NCBI RefSeq assembly: GCF_013373865.1 | Contig: NC_050467.1 | Coordinates: 37,681,132 to 37,745,131, forward strand | DNA length: 64,000 bases | Direction of reading: 5' to 3' | Source of the DNA: Monomorium pharaonis | Taxonomy: Eukaryota > Arthropoda > Insecta > Hymenoptera > Formicidae | In this document: positions 1 to 12,200 of the stretch, piece after piece | How positions within the stretch are numbered: position 1 is the first letter of the stretch | Layout: each line of letters opens with the position of its first letter | The notes under the pieces: generated by a model | Seen by the model: only the letters and a program-made list of their open reading frames with translations | Told to the model about the DNA's origin: nothing | The model's database searches: none | Position numbers and translations under genes: made by a program

Positions 1-1943
1 GAATCTATCGATTCTATCACTTGCTACAGGAGATCAGAGTTTCATTGCTTGTGCGAAATAGAACGTGCCAGTAGAGATAAAATTGAATGTTAAGCAACTT
101 CAATCCAAATGCAGTAAAATTTTGTATGACACAATTGGTATGCTTAACAACCACATATGTCAACAGAATTCGTATACCTGCAGGCAATGGAGTTTTACAA
201 TGTCTATTTTTCTCTCTTTTTGTCTCTTCTTGTCTTTTCCTCTGAATACAGTATTTGTAATATTTCCATATTTTCCGGTATTTACACATTCTGTTAAAAA
301 TAGTTAACGATATTTTTTACAACTTACAGTTTTCTAAGATATAATTACAATTTATGATATAATAACACGCAACGAAAGATGAATTTAATCTGAATTTAAT
401 TGATGTATTATAAGGTAATTATAAAATGCACAATATATTACAGTATAATATTACTTTATTTTAATTTAAAAATAGTTTTTTCTTTGTTTTTAATAATAAT
501 AAATGTAATATTGGTTGCTAAAAATTAAATATTTTTTAATTTGAAGCAAATTTTTCTGTACTTGATAATATATATATAATAATATTTGATTGTTTAAACA
601 TATACGTGAATATCATTTATTGTAACAAATTAAACGATTAATTTGTTATTGATTGAAATTGATGCTAATTATATTACGTTACGTATATGGTATAAACGTA
701 ACAATAACTTCGTGAAATATTATACCAGAAAGCAGAAAAGAAAAGAAAGAGTTCTTCTTTCTTTCAAATTCTTTCAAAATGATGTTTGGACGAAATACCG
801 GCAATTCGTTCAACATATCGTGGATACGTATATATGTATACATATATATTCATGGAGAACTATAAGCACGGTATCTTGTCGTATTTTCCTGCTTAGTGTG
901 CAACGTCCCACAAAGTTTAAAGGCTTTAAAGTTGTCGTGTGAGCACAAAACTGAGAAAGTTGAACTCTCTCTAGATCGTTGTCCTATATATTCATACAAC
1001 GCCCGTACATCCCATTGACGCTTCGGTGAAACGCAGCTAGCGCTCTGGGATGCATTGTGCTGATACGCCAATGCAATTATCCCCTGGAGATCCGAGTTTG
1101 CTGAACATTCATTCGCGTAGGCTGTTTTACCAGTGGCTAACAATGTTTTCGAGAATAAAGATTGTCCGATTCAACATACATTTTTAACAATGCGAACAAT
1201 GTGAACGAGGTGAATTTTGTGACAGTGCAATTCAACGATTTGACATGTGAGATTAACGAACAAAATATTATTGATTATTTTATACATATATAAAATAATT
1301 ATTGTACTATTCTGTATGTATATAAAAATAACGCTGTCTAAAAAAAAAGTTATGAATTAATTTATATAGAAAAAGAATACAAACATGTCTCGACACCAGT
1401 CTGCTATTTAAAGATTATCGAACTACGTAGCTTGTCAACGAAGCAAATTATTGGTTTCCTCGATGTTACAAAAGGAATGTTTAAAACGATTTTCATCCCA
1501 CGTCATCGAAATATATTTTCCAGCGAAAATAAAAGGTCTATTCCGACACGACTGCGTCATCACATCCACGTGTTCGCGCAGGGAAGGGTGCAGCTTCCGC
1601 TGCAGAAGCTACAACGTCATAGCCCTTGAGACAAAGCGCATAATCGTCTGAGAGAAATCTGTATAATCCTTTCGGCCAGGAAAAAATCGGAAAAAAATCA
1701 CTTTACGTAATGCGATCGGAACTGCCAGCATTTCACAGCTGATTCACGATTCGAATTCTACGAGAGGATCGAGACTGGACTCGGGTCAATCAAGCGGGTT
1801 ACGATCGCAGACACGGAAGGCGAGCGTATGTTTACACCGACAGGTCGACGTGTGTACGTGCAGTAGCGGAACGTCGCGTCGTTAGCTCGGTCCGGGAATA
1901 CACAGAGTGGTACGGTTCTGGTAGGTGGCTGAAATGGACTCAC
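1..1943. other. AT-rich DNA, no gene seen
   Basis: All open stretches here are short, and none has a recognisable domain or paired splice signals. The sequence is AT-rich to about 900 and then mixed. I see no tRNA or other structural RNA. Confidence 0.5.
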
Positions 1944-2360
1944 CTCTCTGCCGACTGGATGCGGCCACGGGGAGTTGAGCTCGGAGCTTGCGGCCGGCAC
2001 AGACCGGAAAGTACTGCGTGAATGTTAAGCACAGGTGGCAATATCTCCGATGGCACGGCTACGCCGCTCGAGTGGTCGGTGTGGACTGCAGAAAAGCCCG
2101 CAGATGATACCAGAGACCTAGGGGAGCACCGTATGACATCATCGCTGGCCAATCCGCGCGACTCACCAGGGCGCAAGCGCCGCCACCCTCCTGAGCGCCA
2201 GGGGTGCTTGCGATATATCGCAATCGATTGCATCCCCAACTTCGCGCCCCCGACAACGGAGCTCTCTGCTGGCGAGGCTTCACTCGGCTCGGCTTTGAAA
2301 TGTGGCGCCAAGTTCATAGCTCTGCGAGACGACGGACGGCTTATACCTTTGGTTTATTAA
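1944..2360 (-). promoter_or_regulatory. GC-rich island, possible minus-strand 5' exon
   Basis: A CpG-rich block stands out against AT-rich flanks. Read on the minus strand it ends in a strong donor (GAGAG followed by GTGAGT, junction at 1944/1943). This would fit a promoter with a first, perhaps untranslated, exon of a gene lying left of the window. Both strands stay open for over 110 codons, as expected of any GC-rich stretch, and no protein family is recognisable. The promoter and exon reading is inference. Confidence 0.25.
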
Positions 2361-5300
2361 ACTTATCGATTAGGCGAGATCTTAACTTTCCTCTTTGCGA
2401 TAAACTTTTTTTCTTCACAAAAATATCGGAACGTCAATATTTTTTAGACTACCGGTCGTTAATCTGATAATTTTTGCGCTTATTATACGGATCTGCTCTT
2501 ATCAGAAATTTTTTTATCGATTGCAGACTTTTAATTTTCGTCAACAGTTTCGTCATGTTTGCCAGCGAGTTAAAGGTGAAAACGTGAATGTAATATAGAA
2601 TCAACTGGAACCGTGTGTATCTACATGACGCCTCAAATAAAGTGTGTATAATCGATTTGTCAGACTGACAGTCTTGACAAGAACAGATGCGACCTGAGCG
2701 CGAACGCGTCGTGGGCGCCGCTTACCACATTGTCAAGACGCAACGCGGACAGATAATAGATAAGCCGGCTGATATCAAGTCAAACACACGACCGTATAAA
2801 TCTTATCGGAGTGGCGCACGGTAAAAACGTTTTGCATACGTTCCTCGGCCTCGTCTCGGCATAGACAACAGGTAAGCTTCTTTGTTCGCTCACCTCCGTC
2901 GCGACAACAAGCCGTTGAAATATGTAAAATTATTCCTGGATATTCACGCGGCCCCAAAACCGGCTTGCCTACGTTGGCTTTTTTGAAGCATCGGGAGGTC
3001 GTATCCCTCAGGTACTCATGTATATCCACTCGTTTACAAGCCTGCGACGCAAACAAGCGCAACTGACTGCACAGGTGCGCGAGGAAGGCTTATGGAGGGA
3101 CATTATCATACTCGTGAATACAAAAGTTTCCTTTTGTGCGAGGCGCGAGAAAGCAGGTCGAGCTTTCAACTGCTTCTGAAGAATGCTGCAAAACGGCAGC
3201 GGTTAATTTCTTGAAAGGAGTTTGCAACTGTGACTTTCAACAGTGAAAAATTTCGCTGTCACATATTCTCTTTTATTTACGATGAAAGCAGCGTATTGGG
3301 AGTTTATTTTACCATTTTATCAAATATTATAATTTATGTTTAAGGAAAATTTGATGGGAAATAAATTTGTATTTAAACTGAAAAATTCACTGTTATTAAC
3401 AAAATTAGATTAAAAGATGTATTTAAATAAAACAGTAACAAAGCGCTGACTTTAACTTTCTCTATTTTTGCTTTAAATCTAAAAAACACGTGTAAAGATA
3501 ATAAAATTGTAACGGAATAATATTAAATAAGCAAAATAATTTAGATACTAATAATTATTTATACATAATAAGTATTTTGTAAAATAAACTTCCATATTCT
3601 GTGTCTGGATAATTAGCTTCGTGACTGTACATGTTATTATAATTGTTTGCGATGTAAAATAAATATTGAGAGATTTCTCTCGATCAATTTCTTTTCTTAT
3701 GTAATATATGGCACATGGCAACTTTACGGAAGCATCTATCAATTCCAGAAAAGCGTCCCTCTCGTCAAACAACGAGATTCTGATACCTTTTGAATCGATT
3801 TTACATTCCGTGACTTCGCTTTGGAAACGTAGGGAGAATGTGTATTTCGCGTGTATTTATGAAACTACATGCGATACACGCGTGCTTACACATGCTGAAG
3901 TCTGTTCCCTTCGAACTCGTGCAAAGGTGGTATGAGGAATGGCCGAATTATGCGACATATTGCACGATTCGAATCCGCCCTCCCGGACGTAGTCGGATAT
4001 TCGGGAAGAAAAAGCGGTGTTTATAAGCAAGAGGGGATTTGTTTCGACTGACTGATTGCGCATTGCTTTGTGCCACAAAAGTGGATGAGTCCTATCGATA
4101 TTGGATATTGAAAAGTTCAATTCAATCCTGTAGCCAACGAGAAATATTCGCCAATTTATGCATTTGATTCAATTGGAAAGTAATTTCGATTCTTATTATT
4201 ATCTCAAGACTTTGACTCATTTCCTTGTGTAAAAAGCTAACCGGGTCAAATTGCGGCTGTATTGCTGATGGGATTTCAAGTGAGATCGATCATGTCTGAG
4301 CGTAAGCTGGAAATATGCTCGAATCAATCACAAAGCCAGTCGCGAGATTAAGCTGCACGCAAGGACCATTTCGCCTTCTTTATTGATCAGGGATGGTTTA
4401 CCGCTTGCTAAAATTCGCCGCACGGCCTTTCGGGGCGATTGGAGATTAAGAGGCTAATGTGCGGATAGCTCCAACACTGCGGAGGATACACGAAAGATAA
4501 ATCAGCAGTTTTAGGAACGACTATTAACTGCACAGCAGGGATCTCGAGACCGGTGTAATTGCTGCAGTGGTTGTAAATATCAACGCTGACGATACTGATG
4601 CTGTATTAATAATATTATTTATATTTATTATATAATTTAATAATTTCATATTTATAATTACATAATTTATATATTATGCGTATAATATTGTATGTCCTCA
4701 GTAAAGCTCCAGCAAGAGTCAAGAATATAAAAACTGTAAGATCCCATTGGCCCTGACACTTAAGCCCTACTTTGCCTGGATGGCGATAGTGCTTTTCATC
4801 AACGTAACGAGCTATCTCAAAGTTGGCTGCATCATAAATAATCGTGTCGCGTGTACAGGGGCGACCATCCGTGACACACGGTGAACGAAATCGCGCGAAT
4901 ATCGCGGGCGAGATTTTCCGGAAAAATTTGATGGCGCAATATCGCTGCGAAAAGAGCAATAAGAGTAAATTGACGTCTTGGGAAAGGTGCTCGGGGTGCT
5001 TGAATACCGAGCTGCCGTCACGGGCTTATTTCGTCCCGTTTCTCGGTACCCCTCCCCTCCCCCCGCTTGGTAACATTTTCCTCTCTCCCTTTCTTCGTAC
5101 GTTAACAGAGGGTGAGAGTTGAGAAGAGTGTCACAAGAAAAATTTATTAAACACGTGGATCTTTTCCGTGACTCACTAGTGCGTTAAGCTACGAAGAAGA
5201 ATCTCTTTAGAGTCTCATGAAGAGATATTAGAAATAAATGAACTAAAAGAAATAGCCAAAAATTTTACTTATTCACGAAGCTCTATCCTCCCTAGCAACA

Positions 5301-7761
5301 ATTTTCTGAAAATTAAAAAATACGGCAAGAGCTTTTAAATTTTAAATAAGTTAAAATGTGTAGTGGATAAATGAAATCGTGGCAGAACGTTGAATGTTGC
5401 ATTCAATTTGGAGGGGGTCCCTCGCAGCCACCGCGCCGCGCCGTCACTGTCGCCCGACGCGTGTTTCCATCTCGCAGATTTACATAAGTGACTTATGGTC
5501 AGCGAGTATTACCCTCGTGGTAAGCAGGGTCGTTCAGTCGTATCTTTGATGCGACGTACGCCCGGGGATTCAAATGAGGGACGGTCGTTACGGGACCCGG
5601 TGTGGAATATCACGCGGAAAGTATCTGGTTTCATTATTCGCGGATATTCGCGCGTGATGTTTGCGAAGGACCAAACGATCCGATTCCTCCCTGTTTCCTA
5701 CACTTTACAAAAACTTCCCATTTTCCATCGTCACGCATAATTTGTAATTATTACATTTACAAACGTCTCGCTACTTTGTTACTATCACATTCTTTCATTC
5801 TTGCTTATCAAAATCGCGGCCTTAACAAGCCAATACAATCTACAATGAAGCGATTAAAGATTCATCTGTTTTTCCTCATTCATTTATCCTCGTCGGCGAT
5901 TATGATCAAATTTCGATCGTTACGTTAACCGTTCGATTAATTAACTCGACAATGCCTGCCTAATAGCGTGATTGCGGCATTCGATTAACCATCGAAATTG
6001 TATATTAAATGCAGAAAGTCCATTTCCGTACTGCTATTAGGCATCCCCGTACTCTTGCCGAATATCCCATCCGTTTGCAAGTTATATTACCCCCGCGCAT
6101 AGATAACGCAGGTTCAATGTGCGTCCAAGATTAAATAACGCGGGGCCAGCGAAAATTTCGCAGTGATATATAACGATGTGACACCTGATCGTAGATTTAA
6201 TTTAGAGATTATACCTCGCCAGGGTAAACGTAATACGATACGTGACATGTGCACGTATATATGCGACGTAATCATAATTACGTATATGCGTGCTGTCGAT
6301 TTTTCATGTGTAATTAGCGCTGTCATCAATTAACGCTTATCTCATGCTACTTGTAACGACGACGCATCGTGCGTTACGACTCTTCTGTCAGCGACGAAAA
6401 AGCGCGATATTTCTTTTTTTTTTTTTCAAACATACATGACGCGCCAGAGTTTTTTCATTTCCTCCACGGAATACGCGAATAAGTCGGTTTTTTCTCCGGC
6501 GGGAAAATTCTCTGTGACGAGAATTTCTAAGAGGAAAAATATCAAATTCTGATTTGGCCGAGAGGAATTCGTGCGCAAAGAGGAATCACGAGGAATCTCC
6601 GCGACGACGCTCCACAATATCACGAAGGCCGTATGAATAATCGTTAATTAATTCCGAGCACGGCGCGAGCAAAACGACCCGCCGGCGAAAAAGCACGCCC
6701 GCCTTATATTCCCAATTTTTTATCCGCATATGTAACGAGGATAATAAATACCGGGCGGCGGTTACCATTCGCGGTGACGCGAAGTGCATAGTAACGAGAG
6801 CGAGAGTCTTTCCTTCTCCTCCCGCTCGTATTGTCCCGTCCGCGAGACACGTTTTATCTGCGGTAGCAAAACGTGGAGGAAACAGTTCTCTATCATGAGC
6901 GGAACGTTTTATCAGATAAAGTCGCGCTATCGGTCTCGGTAGATAAGGGAACGGTGACAGGTTGACGATGACACACGGTGCTTGTGCTTTCGGAAGTGTA
7001 CGTGTCGCTCCGGCTATTTTTTTTCCGTCCCCCATCGCAATTCTTGCTTCTATTTCCGTCTCGAGTGGAAGATAGGCTAAGTAAGTAGGTAGTAGTATCC
7101 CCATTATCAACAATAATTCAGTGATCTAAGAAAAATCGTTAAACGTTTATCTATATATAAATTGTTATATAGCGAAAGCATATTGGTATAAAAGACACAC
7201 AAGATGGTGATATCGAAAAAAAGTCATTCGACTAAATCTGACAATTTTTTAAATGTCTTAAATATGAAATTAAATATTTGAAATAAACTGTTATGAAGGC
7301 CGTCGTGTCGCGAGAATACGTGTGCGCGGATGTCGGTCAAATGGCGGAGAATCGGCGGCGTTTCTCTTCGTGATCGTTATCGGGTACAAAATCCAAAACG
7401 CACGCGCCTGATCAAATAATCACAGCCCGTATCTCCGAACGGGCGCGCTCGCGTCCGCGCATTCGTTCTAATCCTGTTTGCACTTTAGCCGTGACCCTCG
7501 TTCGCCTCTCTTAAATCCTCCATTATTCTATATTGAATTGCACATAAATCTTCATAACAAAAAGAGCAACTCGGGCCGCGCTCCGGCGCGCGTAAGAGAG
7601 CACGGAGTAATTTCTCTTCATCTCCTCGCGATAGAAGCGGAGCGAGCGACCGGCTTTTCTTTGGCTTTGCTTGTACTCCGCTGAAGTAGATTCGTCTCAA
7701 TCTCGATAAGAAGGACAACCGAAGGACCGTGGCACTAAATAACCGCCCTTGCCGATAGGTC
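2361..7761. other. Non-coding interval upstream of the RING gene
   Basis: AT-rich DNA alternates with CpG-richer islands (roughly 2.65-3.1, 4.3-5.1, 5.4-5.7, 6.4-7.1 and 7.3-7.7 kb). A minus-strand open stretch of 175 codons at 6586-7113 matches no family I recognise and lies in GC-rich DNA. The last island, next to the RING gene start, is the likeliest place for its promoter and 5' UTR. Confidence 0.4.
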
Positions 7762-9294
7762 ATGGACACTCTGTATCCGAAGCTGCACGACCGCTTCAAG
7801 ACCGAGGGCCTCTGTCCCATCTGCCTCATGGAGATGGAGCTGACGCCCAGATACTCGTGCACCAACGGCCACACCGTGTGCTATCGTTGCAAGCCGTATT
7901 ACTACAGCTGTCCTACGTGCACGGCGCCGTTGGATGTGCAGATCCTACCGCCTCAGCCGTCCCCGATGGTACAGCTCCCGCCGTGTCCCATGCTACGGCG
8001 CGGCCACGACGATCACAATCCCAGCGCACCGCCGGTGGACGACTTCCTGAATCACGAGAGAAGGGCTTGGCAACCGCCCGTGCCACCTGAGAATCAACCT
8101 CTCGAATCCTGCTCGTATTCTCATCTGGGATGCTGGGTAAAGATACCGGAGCATCTGCGAGTGCTTCACGAGTCGAGGTAAAACGAAGACTTTGTTTCTC
8201 ATTGTCGCCATGAACTTGCGATTTTTATTTGTCAGCTTGCACATAAACTGCGCGCATTCGTGGAGACTTGTATGGTGAAATTGAAGGTGAAAATTTGCAA
8301 ATTTATTTCAGAGAAAGGAATAAATGCATACAGTTCTCTGTTTGAACATTATATTTATTGCTATATTTAAGATGTAAAAAATAAAATTATATAGAATTTC
8401 TTAAAAATATGAAAGTTTTCTGTCATGAAAGACAGGCGAAAATTTGAGTTTTGCCACAAATCTGTTTCTGACTTCTGGATTAGCAAAACTCGCATCCAAT
8501 GAAGTTATAATTTCAGATGCCAGTTTCGACCGCGCTCGGAGGAAGAACATGTGTCGACCAATCCCTCCGATGATTTGGTAGGTTGCTCATACTTTGCAGC
8601 AGGATGCAGGGCACGAGTGGTGTCATGGCAACGCGCCATGCACGAAAGGGATTGCATCTACAGATTTCAGGGTGTGAACGATATCAGTGACGGTCTCGCA
8701 TCCGCTACGATCGCCGATAACGATTACGGCGGCGATCCCGAAGAATTGGTGGAATGCAGATTTAGGCGATACGGCTGCATGGTAAATATGCCGAGGAGGC
8801 GAAAGTACACACACGAGCAGAAATGCAACTACAAGAGCTATCAAACGGATGTGAACGATGGGTTCGTTGGTTATCCAACGAATTATCCCGATTATCCCTC
8901 GCAGCCAGAACTGGATCCTGACGAGCAAGTAGAATGCAGATGGTTCGAGTATGGTTGCCGGGTCAAGCCAAAGCGCTGTCGCAAGCAAATTCATGAGGAG
9001 AAATGCAACTACAAGAGCTATCAAACGAATGTGAACGATGGGTTCGTTGGTTATCCAACGAATTATCCCGATTATCCCTCGCAGCCAGAACTGGATCCTG
9101 ACGAGCAAGTAGAATGCAGATGGTTCGAGTATGGCTGCCGGGTCAAGCCAAAGCGCTGTCGCAAGCAAATTCATGAGGATAAATGTAACTACAGAATGGA
9201 AGAGTGCATGTGGAAGCATTACGGATGCAGCGCCATATTTAAGCCAAATTTAAAGTATTCCCACGAGAACAATTGCGATTTTGCCCAACATTAA
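7762..9294 (+). CDS. RING E3 ligase-like protein with six C2HC zinc fingers
   Basis: There are two exons, 7762-8177 and 8517-9294. The donor AG|GTAAAA and acceptor TTTCAG join in phase 2 through an Arg codon, giving 397 residues. A SIAH-type RING lies at the N-terminus (C18, C21, C33, H37, C40, C43, C50, C53), with the GH..C..C core and CPTC end typical of that family. A Pro-rich linker (about 60-105) follows. Then come six fingers, all C-x6-C-x11-H-x3-C, starting at C117, C162, C219, C279, C339 and C369. The exon join itself completes finger 1, which supports the gene model. RING proteins of this type are ubiquitin E3 ligases; that activity is inferred here. Canonical SIAH proteins have a RING, a zinc-binding region and a TRAF-like substrate-binding domain. 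Here a finger array replaces the TRAF-like domain. The protein ends five residues after the last Cys. A non-coding 5' exon is possible. Confidence 0.9.
8821..9180 (+). repeat. 180-bp tandem duplication inside the RING gene
   Basis: Bases 8821-9000 and 9001-9180 match at 177 of 180 positions. The differences are 8848/9028 (Asp to Asn), 8955/9135 (silent) and 9000/9180 (Glu to Asp). Each unit encodes 60 residues (241-300 and 301-360): the tail of one finger, a Tyr/Pro-rich linker and most of the next finger. The frame is kept. The near identity, including silent sites, points to a recent duplication, gene conversion between units, or an assembly artefact. Confidence 0.95.
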
Positions 9295-12200
9295 TTATAC
9301 CGAGTTAGATTAATGGTGTTCAGGTAAACTGGTATGATTCTCGCGTATATAATATGCGCGTATTTATCAATTATAAAATAACTTTTTCTTAAATTATAAT
9401 TTTGATTTTGAAAAAAATATTGGTCAACAAAAATATTATTCAATTATTCTCAATCTTCGTATAACAATAATATAAAGATATACATTAATTGATTTCTCTT
9501 ATAATTATTAAATTAAATTATACTAAACATGACTAGTCATATTATCAATAAAGAAAACTAAAGAAATCACTTGCGAATTTAGTTTGTTCAAACAAATCGT
9601 GGCGAGGAATTATCGCGCGACAAGTGCCGTCTATTACATACTTAAATTCGCTAATATAATAAACACATAGTGTACGCAAGAAACGTATATTCCTCTCTTC
9701 TGGTAGCATCAAAAGATTCTATTAATCGACAACAAATTGCGAGCGAAACTCGTTAAGATAACAACAATTAGCAAACGACAAATCGGATCTGATCGTCGGC
9801 GGCACCGAGACGCGGGGCAATTTGGCGGAACGCATTAACGACGATTTCTAAGAACCCATGGGGATAATACAGAGGAGGATTATTTACTCTCTCGCGCCAC
9901 TTTCCGTACCGTACTTCTCGCGCGAGATAGCGAGACTTCCGCCTGTCGTTCCGGGGATCATCTTGAGCATGATCGCCCGGAATGAGGGAGTGATGGCGTC
10001 GCTGGGATATCCAACACCTGCAGGCTAATGGTGAGCCTCCCTGTGCGCCCACGACCGCACCATCGTCGCTCAACGAAACGACATCTACACACATATAACG
10101 TCCCATTTATAACGTCGGCGTGAGCGAAAGATGAACGCGCAATTCAGTTTTTAGTTGCACGATTACGGATAGTATCTCGAGGTATTAGTTTCGAAGTCAA
10201 TAAAGTACATCGGTATATCAAGAACAAATTGCACAATTCATTTTACTCGATTTATTTATAGTTATTGTTAATCGCTAAGGAAAAGGATTTTGTATAACTT
10301 ATATTATAATATTGACAATTTGCAACGATTTGTAATTATCGAAATTGGAGAAAAAGCAATTACGAATGAATTATTACATAATGCGGATTTACAGAAACAT
10401 CAGTCATCTAACTCTACGGAGACGCAAACGAAGGTTGAAATCTATTTCTTGCGCCATGAAAATCTGAGACGGTCCCATGGGTGAGGTACGCCTTCGTTCC
10501 TACTAAATAAATATCGAACGGCTCGTGTCGCGAAGAAACTTTTGTCCGCAAGCAACGCGGGCGGCCCGTCATCTCGTTTGGTCAGAAGTTTAACGTTCGA
10601 CGATGGTCCGATGGACAAAGGGATGCAGGGTCTGTTTTACATGGTAAAGACCAAGAAGGACCGCCACCTCTGACCAGTAGATGCCTTAAAGAGGATACTG
10701 CGCCATACTCTAGATTCATAATCATACAAAAAGAAAATACTAGCCTCAAAAATATCCCAGAAACAATCGGGGTGACTCTCATTTAAGGCAAATGCCCTAT
10801 CCCACGATCGCTACCCTTTATCCTCTCTGATTACATTTCGGATTATTCGTTGATTTTTAATTAACCGATTTACAAAGAGATTGCGCACCTTAAAGAAGAT
10901 ACTTTATTCTAACTGATTTCTTGAAACATCTGCTACTCTTTGATTCATGCACATAAATTCATATCGTCGCGCAATTGTATGTTATAAAAAATTTAAATTT
11001 GCTGCATGCGTGTTTGGTTATGGTTTGCCATTTCCTGATATGTAAAGTGATACTATCGTGCGTTATCTCATATTTTTTTCATAACAGATAACGGCATGAT
11101 AGAATCAAAGAAACGTAGTAAATCCGTAGTGAAAAAAAAAAACGTGTCTGCCTTCTACTTTAATAAATCAGAAAAACGTGACACTGCATTAATATACATA
11201 TTTGTTATTTCTATGTAAAACAGCGAAAGGGAAAGTTGATGATGGCTAAGGGGTGATTATCAAACGAAAGTTAATGGCCTTTTTTCCTCATTAAAATTTC
11301 TCTCGCATAAATTAATAAGCCGATCAGCGTTAGATGATGTAAAGTAAGACGGCGGCTCGTCGTCGAGTATTTAAGAAGCTCGTAGGCGAAATGGGATGCA
11401 GACACGACAAGCTAAAACCGGCTGCTTCGTGGGATTGAGTGAAGGGATGAAAGGAGGAGATGCGAGTAAATTGCACCCCTGGGGACGAGCCTGACGAGTG
11501 GCGCGAAAGACGCAACATGCCAGAAGTCAGCCAACTTTAATTAAGACAACGTCGCAGACTAGCTGTAGACATGAGACCTTATATAAGAACTTCTAACATT
11601 TTTTTATCAACTGTGAATTTCTCAGGTATAGTATTTGTTACACGAAACAAAACGACTGGACTATTTCGTTGTTATCATGTACGGAAAATGCTAAGAGCTT
11701 AACAATTCATCTTTCATTTATTTTATATAATTCATAGTTTTTTCAAAAGAAGTTTTATTTCTCCCTATTTTTTTATTTTCAATATTTAAATACTTTTGTA
11801 ACCAAATTTTCAGATATTGCAACCTCTTCTTAAAAAAGAAAGAAAGAGAGTAAGGTTGATTTAAAAATAAAATTTAAGAATAAAATTTTATTACCATATT
11901 TGTCATCCTTCTAGCTTAGTTCTCGACAAACCTTTTTAATCGTACAACTGAAAGCTGATGGTCCTTCAGTATTCTTGTCGAAGAAAATTGACTTCAACTT
12001 GATTAAAAAATTCATAGATAAACAATGATTCAACGGATCTAAAGTTTCTTTTGCGTTACAACAATACCGCGGACTAAGAGCGGTATCGATTTAGTAAACG
12101 CGTGACCTCTCGAGAGAAGACTTTCGATCTAACACGACCATAGATCATCGTCTCACGTGGTACGCTCGTAGAGCATACCGATCCGATAGCGCAAAATGTT

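Noticed and set aside
1940..2360. Overlapping frames of 112 and 125 codons on opposite strands
   Set aside because: Both strands are open in a CpG-rich block with no family match; kept only as a possible 5' exon or promoter.
6586..7113. 175-codon minus-strand open frame
   Set aside because: No recognised domain, no matching splice signals and mixed composition; open frames of this length arise by chance in GC-rich islands.
8623..9219. 198-codon minus-strand frame with hydrophobic repeats
   Set aside because: It is antisense to the RING gene's zinc-finger exon, and its repetitiveness mirrors the 180-bp duplication.
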